Notes: generated by a model not told the origin, from the sequence alone. Counted from the stretch's first letter, positions 20,418 to 31,489 are shown. The stretch is DNA of 64,000 nt from Piezodorus guildinii (GCA_023052935.1 CM041298.1:2728001-2792000), one strand, 5' to 3'. A program made the numbers and translations.

Positions 20418-20580
20418 AGAATTCACAATGATGGAGTTTAGTTTACCGTTAAGAATATTAGATGAGGAAGATGGTCGGGAGTGTGTTCATCAAAAAATAT
20501 ACACACATTAACAACTAATACTTATTGTAATCGTGTGTCGACGTTTCGGCCTACATTCTTGACTCTGCTAAGGAGGTAGG
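20415..20580 (-). mobile_element. Penelope-like terminal fragment, hammerhead degenerate
   Basis: The repeated 60-bp block is followed by an ACACA-rich stretch and, on the minus strand, GGCCGAAACGTCGACACACG. The GAAAC half of a hammerhead is preserved, but the CTGATGA box is replaced (AGCAGAGTCAAG). Confidence 0.5.
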
Positions 20581-20689
20581 AGAGAAAGGTTTACTTCAAT
20601 GAGAATAATAAAGAATTATTTTACCTATTTACGTTCACTAACCTACAGTGCGGGAAAGTATTTAGATCGTGAAAATTTATGAATTTGGT

Positions 20690-20840
20690 TAGTTTCGAAC
20701 CCCTGCTGAGGTGAATTATTTATTCTGGTATTTCAGCTCCAGGGGCACACTCAGCCTGTATAAAGTGGGCATCCAAATTATCCACCTGACATTAATCACC
20801 CTATGAAGAATTAGCATCCCTGCTCCAACCAATCAATCCT
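20690..20840 (+). repeat. SINE S3 fragment
   Basis: Contains AGTTTCGAACCCC (B-box-like), ATTTATTCTGGTATTTCAGC, and CAGCCTGTATAAAGTGGGCA, matching the S3 copies at 28905 and 37855. Confidence 0.5.
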
Positions 20841-21249
20841 TGGTCGGATGTGATTCCCGATTTCGAATCTGAACCTCAAGAAACTAGACTATCTCTAACA
20901 GTGGAATCCGCCGGGCGATCTGCTTGAACTCGCCGTCCTCCTCAACGGTTTCAAACTATGTTATGCGATAAATAGCAACATCTCAGGATCTTTTACAATT
21001 TCTAAAATTTTTTTTATTAATTTTCATTTCTTAGTGTTTTGCATTCAATGTTCAAATGTAAAAAAAAAAAAAAAAAAAAAAAAATCAATTAATTTTTGGG
21101 GAGAGAGCATTATATATAATCGATATGATTACATTGTTGGCATATTGTCTCTCTCAAAACACACAACAGTGCTCATATGATTGTAATAAATCAAATAAAA
21201 TAGTTGTACGTATTTGCAATTACTTATCAAGAACACAACAATTAGCTTG

Positions 21250-22235
21250 TTTATTTATTTATTTTTTTTTTTTCTCCGGGGTTCTGCAATGATATCACAT
21301 CCCGGTCCTCAGCACTCCGCCTCTCCAATAATCTCGATCATTACAGTCGTCCTCAGTCAGACCTCTGGCTGCCATATCCTCCATTACCTCTTCTATCCAT
21401 CTTTTCCGAGGTCTTCCACGTTTTCTCCTCTTGGGTGGGCAGTATTCAATTAATCGAAGAGGCCAACGTGCCCCATCCATTCTCATAACGTGCCCATACC
21501 ACATCAGCCTTCTTCTACTAATTTCTTCGAGAATGGTGAGCTCGGCCCTTATTTGGTTATTGGGGATTTTTTTTAACCGAGACACGGCACAACTTCTTCT
21601 CCAAAAATCCATCTCCAGGGATAATAATTTTTTTGCTGGGATTTCTTCACCGTCCAAGATTTACATCCATATAGCGTAGTTGCAACCAAAAAGGAGTGGA
21701 ATATCTTTTTTTTCGTTTGGAGTGAAACCTTCTTATTCCATAACACTCCATTTAGTATCCAGATAATCCTTTTTCCGTTAACAATCTTATTAGATATGTC
21801 CCTATCTATTGATGCGTTCTTATCTATAGTAACGCCTAGATATTTGAAGGCATCACTTTGTGGAATCGTCCAGCCTTCCAAACAGAGAGCAGGGACAGAT
21901 GAGAGAATAGGTATATATTCAGTTTTTCCCTTATTTATTTCCAGACCCCATTTCGCATATACTTCTACGAGCTTCCTCAACATATATTCCATATCAAATT
22001 CATCCGATGATATGACAACCTGGTCGTCCGCGAATTGTAAGGTGAATAGAACGTCATTACCGACCTCTATTCCCATACCCCGGCAACTTTTTTTCCATGA
22101 TTTTAAGACCTGTTCTATATAGATGTTAAAAAGTGTTGGCGATAGGCAACATCCTTGTTTCAAGCCCTTTGAGATTGGAAAAGGCTCTGAGAATTCCGTT
22201 CCAATCTTCACTCTCGATTTGGCTCCCATATACAA
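21250..22235 (-). mobile_element. 5'-truncated non-LTR retrotransposon with frameshift
   Basis: The minus strand encodes an RT C-terminal half: PISKGLKQGCCLSPTLFNIYI, the active site FADDQVVISS, WGLEINKGKTEY, FKYLGVTIDKNASI and TTLYGCKSWT, continuing after a frameshift near 21600 with LMWYGHVMRMDGARWP and KRGRPRKRWIEEVM. This is a LINE ORF end of the RTE-like or a related type. A poly(A)-like tail (T-rich on +) lies at 21250-21272. The frameshift and missing N-terminal half make it a pseudogene. Confidence 0.85.
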
Positions 22236-22239
22236 ACTT

Positions 22240-22366
22240 TTTATAGCTTGTTTATATGTATTTAATTTACTCTAAGACTCCAACGCACATTTTGTACATT
22301 CTATATATTTTATTCAAAAGGGACATGTTCCGGGATAATAAAGAACTCATTTATTATTATTACCAA
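22240..22366 (+). mobile_element. LINE 3' end fragment (family L3)
   Basis: TAAGACTCCAACGCACATTT, GGGACATGTTCCGGGATAAT and a TTATTATTATTA tail match the 3' ends at 43055-43155 and 58600-58685. It abuts the preceding minus-strand LINE in opposite orientation. Confidence 0.65.
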
Positions 22367-22369
22367 TGA

Positions 22370-22830
22370 CAGTCTGTTGATAAACTAGATGCACAATTCC
22401 AACCATCAAAGCTCCATAGCTGCCCTCAATAAATACCAGCTAATAAGCATTGCTCTTGTCGATTACCCTCTAACTAACCCGCTACCCTCCAAGCAAATTA
22501 CTCGCTATTAGTCGATAAGCTACACACGCACGCAATTCCTGTTTGGCAGAGCTCATAGTGTGTACCGATTAACAGCAAACTGTAGAAAGGCGAGGAGAAT
22601 GATCTAACACTAAGGGGCTATATATCTCCCGGACAGCCTCCTCTTCGGGACTATCTATAAACACGGTCTGGTTGCCTCTGTGGGACAAGACGGATGGAGT
22701 CTTAATGTCGAGAATTAGCTGTGCTACACATCACGGCAGCATCTACTTCAACTGGCTATTTAATGAATGGAGCTCAGGGATCAGGTGAATGAATATCTGA
22801 CTAAATGGTAAAATGAAGAAAATTATATTG
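22370..22830. other. GC-balanced unique island
   Basis: Distinctly less AT-rich than its neighbours, with no match to other repeats in the window, no splice-bounded open frame and no tRNA-like boxes. It could be a conserved non-coding element, a non-coding exon or a foreign insertion; the sequence alone does not decide. Confidence 0.3.
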
Positions 22831-22914
22831 TTTACCTGTACCTAATTAAAGATTTGGATTGCAAGTATCTCTAGGAATGTTTATTGGGAATAAGCTATCC
22901 TTAGATTTGTAGTC

Positions 22915-22990
22915 GAATAAAGGTGGTCCCGAGCCTGTGTGATGTCAGGTAATCGTCAAAGATCCATATCATAATTGACAAGTTCACGGC
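22915..22990 (+). repeat. SINE S1 fragment
   Basis: AAAGGTGGTCCCGAGCCTGT followed by GATGTCAGGTAATCGTCAAA and a degenerate CCATATCATAAT block. Confidence 0.6.
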
Positions 22991-23049
22991 GCATATATAT
23001 CAATATCTCGAAAACGTAGAACTTTTAACATAGAAACCTGGGATTGGTC

Positions 23050-24450
23050 TCATTCGACTCAGAATAGAAAAATGAATCAAGTTCAACAGTCTTTATTGAA
23101 ATTAAAGCCTATTGGCAAGATACAAATTTTCGTAATTGGTTGCACTTATGAAAACCAGTTCAAACAAGTATTTTGAGTGTATATTGAAATTAAATAATAC
23201 TTACAAATAAAAATTCAAGGAATTTTAAAAGACTGAAGAATTTCGTAAATAATTAAACTAGAGATTCAAAGTCAAAGCTTGCTCAAATTGAAAAGAAACT
23301 CACGATTTCAAATTCAAGGATATTATATTAACGGTTGTTTAGCTGCATCACTGATTTCCAGGAGCTTTTTCTTTGGTTCGGGCCTCATGTTCGTGATAAA
23401 AGGATCTGAAGTCTCCAGTGGCTGGATTCGTCGTATGGTATGTGGTAAACATATTCATTTTTCATCCACTCGCTGAATATTTTTCTGAAACTCGCCAGAT
23501 CCCGATTAGCCCTGTTTATTTTTTTTATTAAAATGAGGCAAGAAATGTTTTCCTCGTCAAGTTCTGAGTGATTTCGTCGAAGTTTGTATCACCCCCTCCC
23601 CTCCCCCACAAGCACTCACACAAATAATCGGTATTTAATTTTGATAGAGCTCATGGCTAGACAACGTTAGCAACTAGACTGAACTGGAATTAAAAGTGCT
23701 TTGGCCTGGGGACATATAATATCTGAGCCATTGGGTAAACAAAATAGTTCGACAATCAAAGGGGTACTTCTTTTTCAAGGGGTAATTCTTTCTTTTCTTT
23801 GCGGTGTTATGATCGGAAAGGCAGATGATTTTTGTTCTAATCTTTATTTTAACACGTCTATTTTGAGAAAATATCTTCTCCATCCTGGAGGAAGGTGGAG
23901 CTTTTTTTGTTGCACTACCTTTTCAAAATGTTTAAGTTCGTAACTTACATGATCAAAAATATTTGATTGACAAATTCGTCTTATGTGTGACATATTTAAA
24001 CATCCTATAACAGGAATAAAACATTAGAATTATTTCAATATTTTCCCCAGTTATATAGCAAACTCTGAAAGTTAGGTGTAATTTAAGCAAAACTTGCACT
24101 ATCTTGACTTTAAGCCTCAATAAATGGGACTAAATATTAGCCTGGATGAACTTTGTGCTCTATCTAGATGCAGTGGCTAATGTACAACAGAAACACGAGC
24201 CAGATGATCAAAATCTAATTTTTTCCTCACTTGCCCCACTGTGTGGCGTCGCACGAATTTATGCAACTTTTCATCAATTATTGCTGTTCAGACCTGTATA
24301 AGAGTTGTACGTTTTTTAACATTCGAGTTAAAATGTTTATTTATTTAATTTTTTTTTGCACTTATAATAATTAACCTGGATATGGAAATGCCTGTGGTAC
24401 ACGCCGCCACATGGGATAATTTAGTTCGGGCCATCGGTGTGAACGTGTCA
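23050..24450. other. AT-rich spacer, no supported gene
   Basis: Open frames at 23279-23476 and 23701-23943 (+) are short and have no recognisable motif or splice context. No repeat family of this window is evident except a possible family B end near 24210-24270 (TTCCTCACTTGCCCCACTGT). Confidence 0.35.
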
Positions 24451-24454
24451 AACA

Positions 24455-24545
24455 TTGATAGGCAAAATTCAGGACTCCCACTGTAGTATCGTCCAATCAG
24501 CTATAACGGCATAAAGTGACGTTGAATTAACAAACAAACCAAAAA
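24455..24545 (+). repeat. SINE S1 3' fragment
   Basis: GGACTCCCACTGTAGTATCG, AGCTATAACGGCATAAAGTG and an AACAAACAAACC tail. Confidence 0.6.
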
Positions 24546-24589
24546 ATAAGAAGTTTAGGGCCAACTGTGAAGTAGTTGAATTGAATTGA

Positions 24590-24901
24590 AAAATTGAAAT
24601 TCCCACAAAAATACTAGTGCATGCAACGATGATCCTAACACCTAGACGTTGATATCAGCTGGCTGGTTTTAAAATGGTGGCCGATTAAAAGTGACTTAAT
24701 TCAATAACTCAAATATTTTTGAAGATAGAGAAAAAAATTATCAGTGTTTATTTACTAAAAATACACGGATATTTAGAAAAAATAGAATACAATTTTACCT
24801 ATAAATACGCCCATAACTCAGTTGAAGATATTTTTAAAAATAGCCCCTAAACGCAAGCTCTCAATTTTGTATTATTTTCCATAATGAAGCTTACAAAGCC
24901 A

Positions 24902-24932
<31 letters not shown>

Positions 24933-25450
24933 CCCTCCTTTAAAATTCGATTGCTTACTTTCAAGATGCGTATAAGCCGAATAACAAATTAAAAAAAATA
25001 CATTTGTCCGCCATCCGCGGCATTTCTGCGAGACTACTGGACCAATTTTTCTTAAATTCACCACAAAAATAATGGGGCATGTGATGATGATCTTAGCACC
25101 TAGACGCTGATATCAACTGGTCATTTTTAAAATGGCGGCCGGTTAAAAGTGATTTTATGAGTGTTTATTAACCGAAATTTAATAGTTTCTCCTAATTAAT
25201 AACTAAATTTTCTATAAACTAAAAAAATAATGATTTAAATTGGTTGAGAACTAGCAGAGATATAGCGTTTTTAAATTAGCAGTGGTGATATGCTATTATC
25301 CTTTGAATTATTTATTGTTTTTCATATCGATTAATTGCCTATCTACAGCTTTATAAACAGTTATACCCTAATATAATTATTTGGAAATAATAAATCATTG
25401 TGTAATAATTTGCAGCGTTTTTAATTTAATTTAAAACGTTATTTTTTGTT
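24590..25450 (+). repeat. Dispersed repeat family B, with internal duplication
   Basis: AAAATACTAGTGCATGCAAC, CTAGACGTTGATATCAGCTG and TTTTAAAATGGTGGCCGATT recur at 25065-25165 (period ~470) and again at 47275-47370. The right end TTGTGTAATAATTTGCAGCG is shared with 47985-48000. It is non-coding and AT-rich. Transposon class not determined. Confidence 0.7.
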
Positions 25451-25561
25451 TGTTAGTTTTTTTCTCATTATTAATTTTGTGTCTTGGCTAGATATAGCCA
25501 TTACATTTAGCCAAATTTCATGTCATTATTAGGGAACTTAATCCCGGGATAATTTTCTTTT

Positions 25562-25903
25562 TCTTCTTACTCGTTAAAGATCCCTATTCTAATAAAATCT
25601 GGATATGCAAAATTTCTGGCATCGTCCAATGTTTTTTTTTTTTTTTGTTTTTTTTGTCCACCCCTTCCTCGCCTTTGAAGGCTATACGGGGGTTTCCTCG
25701 GGCCAGGGGGTGAGGGCGGGGGATATATGCCGAGATAAAATCCCCCAGCACGAGAATCAAACTCGTAATTATTTGGTTTTAACTTTTCGGTTATTTGTGG
25801 CTAGCTCACAGCAACGCGCGCTAACACGCTCGGCCACCCCACCCCCTGGCATCGTCCGATTAGCCACAGTAGCATAAAAGGACGTTAAATTAATAAATAA
25901 ACA
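25562..25903 (+). repeat. SINE S1 interrupted by SINE S2
   Basis: The left S1 part ends ...TCTGGCATCGTCCAAT near 25630. The S1 3' end resumes after CCTGGCATCGTCCGAT near 25846 with AGCCACAGTAGCATAAAAGG. The repeated CTGGCATCGTCC is the target-site duplication of the inserted S2. Confidence 0.75.
25631..25845 (-). repeat. tRNA-derived SINE, family S2
   Basis: On the minus strand GGTGGCCGAGCGTGTTAGCG (A box of a Leu/Ser-like tRNA) is followed by GAGTTTGATTCTCGTGC (B box), a GGGGGATTTTATCTCGGCAT body and an A-rich tail (T-run on +). Flanked by duplicated CTGGCATCGTCC. Related copies are at 56580-56865 and 60012-60120. Confidence 0.75.
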
Positions 25904-26189
25904 ATTAATTTCGAAAATCTTTATGGGTAGAGATCCTTCCTGCTCCCCCTACACCAAAACATCTACACACGAACTTCAGGAGAAACAAACGAAACTAATT
26001 ATCGATGTTGGAAAATAAGGAGAAATCTAAAAACTTTTTACTAAAGTGGTCAGCTATTCGATAGGATAGGCGCCAGTGGGACTGAGCACAAGTGCAAGAG
26101 ATTTATAGCCTGCGTTCGTCTGATCCGAGGTTCCGAGATAGAAATATTATACTGCGCTCTTAAAAGTAGCCTTCATTCCCTTATAGAAA

Positions 26190-26255
26190 AAAATCTGGTG
26201 CGCGCAACAGACCACTTTCACTTACTCTGGTTGTTAAAATAAATTTTAACAACCA
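26190..26255 (+). repeat. Family A outer-end fragment
   Basis: TCTGGTGCGCGCAACAGACC and ACTTTCACTTACTCTGG, then unrelated sequence. The following GTTGTTAAAATAAATTTTAACAAC is a perfect palindrome. Confidence 0.65.
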
Positions 26256-26489
26256 GATTTTAGTATTTTATCAAAATTACAACAAAACAAAACAGTGCTC
26301 CCAACTGCATTGGGTTGCTATCACACACAGACGTACTTATCAATCTTGATGACATGTCATATTGACTTGAAAAGTTATAAATTTACCATACATTTACTTT
26401 CTTTATCAATAGCGTTCTATGTTATATCTTATAATATGTAATATAGTTTACAATCCTATATTATGTATAATTATATATATATATATACT

Positions 26490-28125
26490 AGCTCTATCCC
26501 GCGGCTTTGCTCGCGATTATTTATATATTTTTTTTTTTTTATGGATCCTATCCTAATTAAACCTGGAAATGCAAAATTTAGGACTCCCACTGCAGTCCCA
26601 GTGTTGCCACAGTTAAACAAATTTTGTTTTACGTTTTAGAAAAATATATTTTTCAACCATTTAGAATAGTGATAAAAACTATCCTATCATTTAAGTTGGA
26701 CCAAATAACAGATACTTACGAAGTTTTATCAAAGTCGGTTCAGTAATTGAGACGTTGATTTCCAAAAGGTACTATATCCACTTTAGAGAATTTTACAGGA
26801 AACGCAAAAATCTGTCATTTATTTATTATTGGCCTAATTTACGTGATTCTTTTTTTATTAAAATCAAAAGTTGATTTATAAAGGTGTTACCAACTCATTT
26901 TTCCAAATTATTGCACTCTTCCGATGACTTTTAAACAATATAATATGGATTTAGTACTTTTTGGAACGAAACATGGATATAGTACTTTTTGGAACGAATT
27001 AAAAGGGATATAGTACTTTTTGGAAGAATATAACGCGAGGTAAGTTGGTAACAGTCACTATAACCTTCCTGATCCAACATTACCGATAACTAACGTCTTT
27101 ATATCGTTAATTACTAAGTTATGTATATTTCCTTATTCTTCCTCTGAGAAATATCTTTCTTTGTTGGTTAATTACATTGATTATCTATTATTCATAAAGA
27201 AAGTGAATATTCAAAGGACAATATATCTTTTATGGCACTATAATAAGAAAGTATGTAATTATGAAGTTTGTTTTGAACTTGTATTTACTATTTGTGTGAA
27301 TTTAGCAAATTTAATTATATTATTAACGACGTGTATACAATATTTAACCATAGATACTGATAAATAATAACTTTTCAGCTTTTATTTTACATAAAAAAAT
27401 CGACTACTAAGTTAGATCATGCACGGATTTTCTTCAAATATTTAGCAAGTTCGTGGAATGCTAATTCCAACTATTTGCTGCATAAAATACCATTATTCTA
27501 TTAAAATGTGAGTTTCTGAAAAATTTTAAACCAAATTTATGTTGCTGCAAGAAGAAATACTATGAAAAAACTTAATTTAATTGACAACCTAAAAGAACCA
27601 AAGCGACGCAACTAAGTTTTTTCAAATAGCCTAAAAACGGATTATTAGGTTAAAACCAGTGATCAAAAATAATAGCGGTGATTCAAGACGTGCTCAATGA
27701 ACCAATAAAAATGCATAAAATGATTAAAACAATAAATTAATGGTGATATATTACGCGGTTAGGTGCTTCTGCCGTTTAGTAGGAAATATAGTACCTTTTG
27801 GAAGGAACTGAAAGGAAAGGTTATATCTGTTTACATAGGATATAGTACCTTTTGGAACGAAACATGGATATAGTACCTTTTGGAATGAAATAAAATGTGG
27901 ATTTAGTACCTTTTGGAATGAAATGAAATTTTTAAAGACTTTTTTAAAGGATTTTTATGTTTCTTGGATAAAATTTGATGACGGATTTAGATAAAACCAA
28001 ACCATTAGAATACAAATATGTGAAAATATCAACTTTGAAAAAAATGTCCTTTAGTACCTTTTGGAAATCAACGTCTAAATTTCAGAGTTTATCCCGAACA
28101 AACATTGTGACACGAGATTTATATA
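26490..28125. repeat. Repeat D: element with CCCGCGGCTTTGCTCGCG end and ATAGTACCTTTTGGAA arrays
   Basis: Left end CTAGCTCTATCCCGCGGCTT follows a TA run; a similar terminal phrase is widespread in arthropod repeats. Inside are at least nine copies of ATAGTACTTTTTGGAA or ATAGTACCTTTTGGAA, in two groups: three at 26940-27025 and four at 27785-27920, with single copies at 28050 and, inverted, at 26760-26783. The right end ACATTGTGACACGAGATTTA runs into a TA microsatellite. S1 material lies at 26543-26610 near the left edge. No coding capacity. Confidence 0.55.
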
Positions 28126-28143
28126 TATATATAGAATAGATAT

Positions 28144-28217
<74 letters not shown>

Positions 28218-28250
28218 CTATTCTATATATATATATATATATATACACAC
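28108..28250. repeat. AT microsatellite
   Basis: About 140 bases of mostly TA dinucleotides, with AGAATAGATATAG near the left and its complement CTATTCTATATAT near the right, so the tract forms a large hairpin. Confidence 0.95.
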
Positions 28251-28574
28251 ACAGATATAAACTAAACTATATTATGGTATAACTGTTTACATAGTTGTTT
28301 AAAGGCAATCAACTAATACGAAAAGCATTCAATTATTCAAAGGAAAATACTCAATCACCTCTGCGAATTTCAAAACGCTATATCTTTGCTATTACTAAAC
28401 CGATTTTAATGATTCTTTTTTCGTTTTGTAGAAAATTTTATTCTCTATCGAATAGCACTCCAATATATAAAGGCCTCCATAATACAAAATTACTTCATTC
28501 TCTTGCAAAATCAGTACTCTGTTTGGAGAATACGATTAAGCCATGAATCTAAAGCTAACACCCACGCTTGGGGT

Positions 28575-28808
28575 CACTTGTGGTGTATTGGCTAGCATAA
28601 CAACCTTCAATGGTCAAAGTCGCGGGTTCAAACCCAGTAGATGGTCCTAAGATTTTTTTGGGGGAATAAAAAATCCTTGCTATCGTTTGGTATAAAAGAT
28701 CCCTATCCTAATAAAACCTGGATAGGCAATATTTATGACTACCACTGTAGCATCGTCCGATTAGCCACAGTAGCATAAAGTGACGTTAAATAAATAAAAC
28801 AAACAATA
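28575..28808 (+). repeat. SINE S1, near full length
   Basis: GTATTGGCTAGCATAACAAC (A-box region), GCGGGTTCAAACCCAG (B box), AAAAATCCTTGCTATCGTTT, CCTATCCTAATAAAACCTGG, AGCATAAAGTGACGTTAAAT and an AAACAAAC tail. The GGTGGTCCCGAG block is deleted relative to 34762. Confidence 0.8.
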
Positions 28809-28904
28809 TTCAAAGTTAAATTTAGTTTCCATGAAAAATATATTTAGTTTAAAGTGAAACATCTGTTTTAATGAAATAATATTTTTTTTAAAAAAACCTG
28901 TACC

Positions 28905-29188
28905 ACTACAACCGATGAAAGGTCTTGGGCCCAGTACATATAGAGATTGGTACTTTTTCTGGGGGTAACAGTGCTCTACAAGGAGATGATATGGTCTTGA
29001 TCACACTCAGCCGCCGGGTTTTTTTCCCAATTCGGGTACACACTTTATAGAGGCTGGGTCTGCCCCAGGATGATCTCCCGGCCAAATTAACATAATAAAT
29101 AATATTCTGCCACAGTCGGAATTCGAACCTAGGACCCAGAGAACAATAGACTAGTGCTCTATCCAGTAGACCACGCCGCTCCCCGAAA
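28905..29188 (-). repeat. tRNA-derived SINE, family S3
   Basis: On the minus strand GGTCTACTGGATAGAGCACT (A box) and TAGGTTCGAATTCCGACTG (B box) are followed by GCCGGGAGATCATCCTGGGG, CAGCCTCTATAAAGTG and GTAGTGGTACAGG at the 3' end. A second copy lies at 37855-38150 in + orientation, with the same block order. Confidence 0.75.
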
Positions 29189-29214
29189 TAATATTGAAAG
29201 TAGAAATAACAATG

Positions 29215-29545
29215 TCGGTTTATGGATATGGAACGTAATATTGTTTCTAAAATTTTCCGTACCGTATCGTATGGAAGAATATAACTTGCACAATACTGTA
29301 CGGTGGCAACACTTAATCCCATAACCTCCTCTATTGCAAATATTACAAATAACGTATGTTCATTAGTTTATGGGGTATTACGGCATTCTTTTAACTTGTA
29401 CAGCTTATTTTATTGCATAATATTTTCTGAAATCTTCCGCTTTCCAACGCCATATTATAAGTCTATATTACTGCTCATATTTCCGGAACAATGTTTTGAT
29501 ACCTTCATTACAGAAAATTTAATTTTCCTCGCACCAGACTTTTTT
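29215..29545 (+). repeat. Family C repeat
   Basis: AATATAACTTGCACAATACT, CTGTACGGTGGCAACACTTA, TCCGCTTTCCAACGCCATAT and TTACTGCTCATATTTCCGGA, ending CTCGCACCAGACTTTTT. It shares order with 8530-8720, and the end resembles the family A outer end. Confidence 0.45.
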
Positions 29546-29549
29546 TTTT

Positions 29550-30140
29550 ATTATGTTTCATCTTTAGTCATTCGGATGATCAGAGAACCCCTTATTGGGC
29601 CCCTGAAGGACAAATCACCTTGCACAATCGATGGTCTAGAAACTGTAATGAAGCCACGAACCTCCTTATAGAGGTATAGAACTTTTTAATTGATATTATT
29701 TTTTTATTATTATTTATAATTTATTCCATTATTTATTTACATTATATTTGTAGACACTTGGTATAGTAATGTCCATTTTTATTTATACTATTCCAGACGA
29801 TAATTTCAGTTGTAGGACGCCCAATGGATATTTATAGAGCTATGATTCAAATTTTGGCATATTTTCGCTCTCGTATTCGCCTGGTATATCTATATGGTTT
29901 ATTTTAGAAATACTTTAAATAATACAATTAATAAAATATCCCTTGCTTAACCGATTTTTTGAATTTTTAAATAAAGTCAAAGTTGAAAATTTGATTAATA
30001 TAAATTTCGAAGGAAAATATTTTAAATTAAAAAATAAAAATTATAACTATAAATTATTTTTGTCTTCTAAAAACTAAAATCTATAAAACAATTATTATCT
30101 TTCGGTCATCTGTGTAAAATAATAGCATTCAATACCAAAA
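29550..30140. other. AT-rich spacer
   Basis: No reading frame of note. A stretch AGTAATGTCCATTTTTATTT to CTATATGGTTTATTTTAG has no match elsewhere in the window. Confidence 0.3.
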
Positions 30141-30144
30141 GTCG

Positions 30145-30303
30145 CGGATTTTTTAATAAAACACATGTTTCTATAGAAATTTAAATTTAATTAATTCTTC
30201 ATTAGTTTCACTCATTTTCAACCCTAACTGTATTTGAAAAATCTTTAATCGATTTTAACAACAGAGGTAAGTGAAAGTCGTGTGTTGCCCGCACCAGAAT
30301 TTT
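30145..30303 (-). repeat. Family A outer-end fragment, inverted
   Basis: TTTTTTAATAAAACACATGT through GAGGTAAGTGAAAGTCGTG and TTGCCCGCACCAGAA. Confidence 0.75.
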
Positions 30304-30307
30304 TTTT

Positions 30308-30412
30308 TAATATACTTTCCTCACCTCCCACTACTTTGGTGAACTCCCACAATACCTCTCTCTCACGAATTTTCACCTACCCCTTCTCTCACTGTGTAGC
30401 GCTGCCATAATT
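30308..30412 (-). repeat. Family B-related end fragment
   Basis: The reverse complement reads GGGGTAGGTGAAAATTCGTG and CAAAGTAGTGGGAGG, matching 47005-47075 (GAGGTAGGTGAAAATTCGTG and GAAAGTAGCGGGAGAAGG). Confidence 0.5.
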
Positions 30413-31348
30413 TAAAAATCTGGTGCGGGCAACACACGACTTTCACTTACCTCGATTTTTAAAATCAATGAAAAAATTTTCAAATACAGTTATAGATAAA
30501 AATACGTGTAACTATTAAGGAATTAATCAAATTGAATTTCTATAGAAACATGTGTTTTATTAAAAAATCTATTATATTATTATCTAAAATAATCAGTTAG
30601 TTTTATCTTCTTCTCATCACTCTCTATTAACTTTTAAAAGCTTGTGTATAAGATGATATTTTTTCTAAAATCTTTAGCTTTCCAACGGTATATCATACAT
30701 GTATATTACTGCTCTTATGTTCAAAAACGAAAAATTGCATTAAAAAAATATGTTTTCTGTTTTCTCCTTTAGTTGGGTATCGAATTTATTCAATTTATAT
30801 ATTTACCTGTTTTTCATCAGCGTTAACAAGATAATCTAGTTATTTTATTGAATCTACAAAATTAAAGGTACTTTAAAAGAAGAAAATTTAAAATATCGGC
30901 ATTTAAGCCCTGTCAGACCATTTTTATCCAAATAAAACCTACATGATATTAAAGCCTATTAAATTTTACATCGATATAGCGAGTTTAATCAAAATCGTCG
31001 GAACCGTTTTCGAGAAAATAAAAAAAAAAAGCAAAATGCATGGTATAAAGTGGCTCTTCTGGTAAGCTCATTTTGATGAAAAAAGTTTTGTCATGTCTTG
31101 GGCGTATAGTTGTCTTAAATATGAAATTTCAGTTTCATAGGACTTACCGTTTCCGCCCGGGAGTTACCACACACAGAACACACACACACACACATACACA
31201 CACACACACACACAGACCTTTTTGCGGGACTTGGTTATTTGGACTCAGGGGACCCTAAAACGTGTATTTCCGTTGAAAACTGGAATTCTAAAATTTTCAC
31301 GATCGCAATACTTTCCCTTACTATATATAGTAAGTGAAAGTAAAAATA
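30412..31348 (+). repeat. Family A repeat, complete copy
   Basis: From TCTGGTGCGGGCAACACACG to TTACTATATATAGTAA and GTGAAAGTAAAAAT, with ACTTTCACTTAC / GTAAGTGAAAGT subterminal repeats and a CA microsatellite at 31172-31215. First unit of a head-to-tail cluster that continues to 33480. Confidence 0.9.
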
Positions 31349-31475
31349 GGACTAGCTTGGAGCACCTAGTTACCAAAAAAAAGCGCCTGATAGCGCACGT
31401 GAAAGCTAAAATTTTACTAATGTTTTAGAAGCTAGTCTTGGCGAGCCTTAACCTATCGTTTGATCATTCCAGGGA
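31349..31475 (+). repeat. Flanking segment duplicated at 33363-33480
   Basis: AGCTTGGAGCACCTAGTTAC and CAAAAAAAAGCGCCTGATAG, GTTTTAGAAGCTAGTCTTGG and TAACCTATCGTTTGATCATT. The same order with substitutions follows the family A copy ending at 33362, so unique flank was duplicated along with the repeat. Confidence 0.75.
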
Positions 31476-31489
31476 TGTTATAACTAAAT

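Noticed and set aside
25605..25877. 90-codon + frame
   Set aside because: Spans the S1/S2 SINE junctions.
28906..29322. 138-codon minus-strand frame
   Set aside because: Lies mostly over the S3 SINE; composition and position fit a chance frame through a tRNA-derived repeat.
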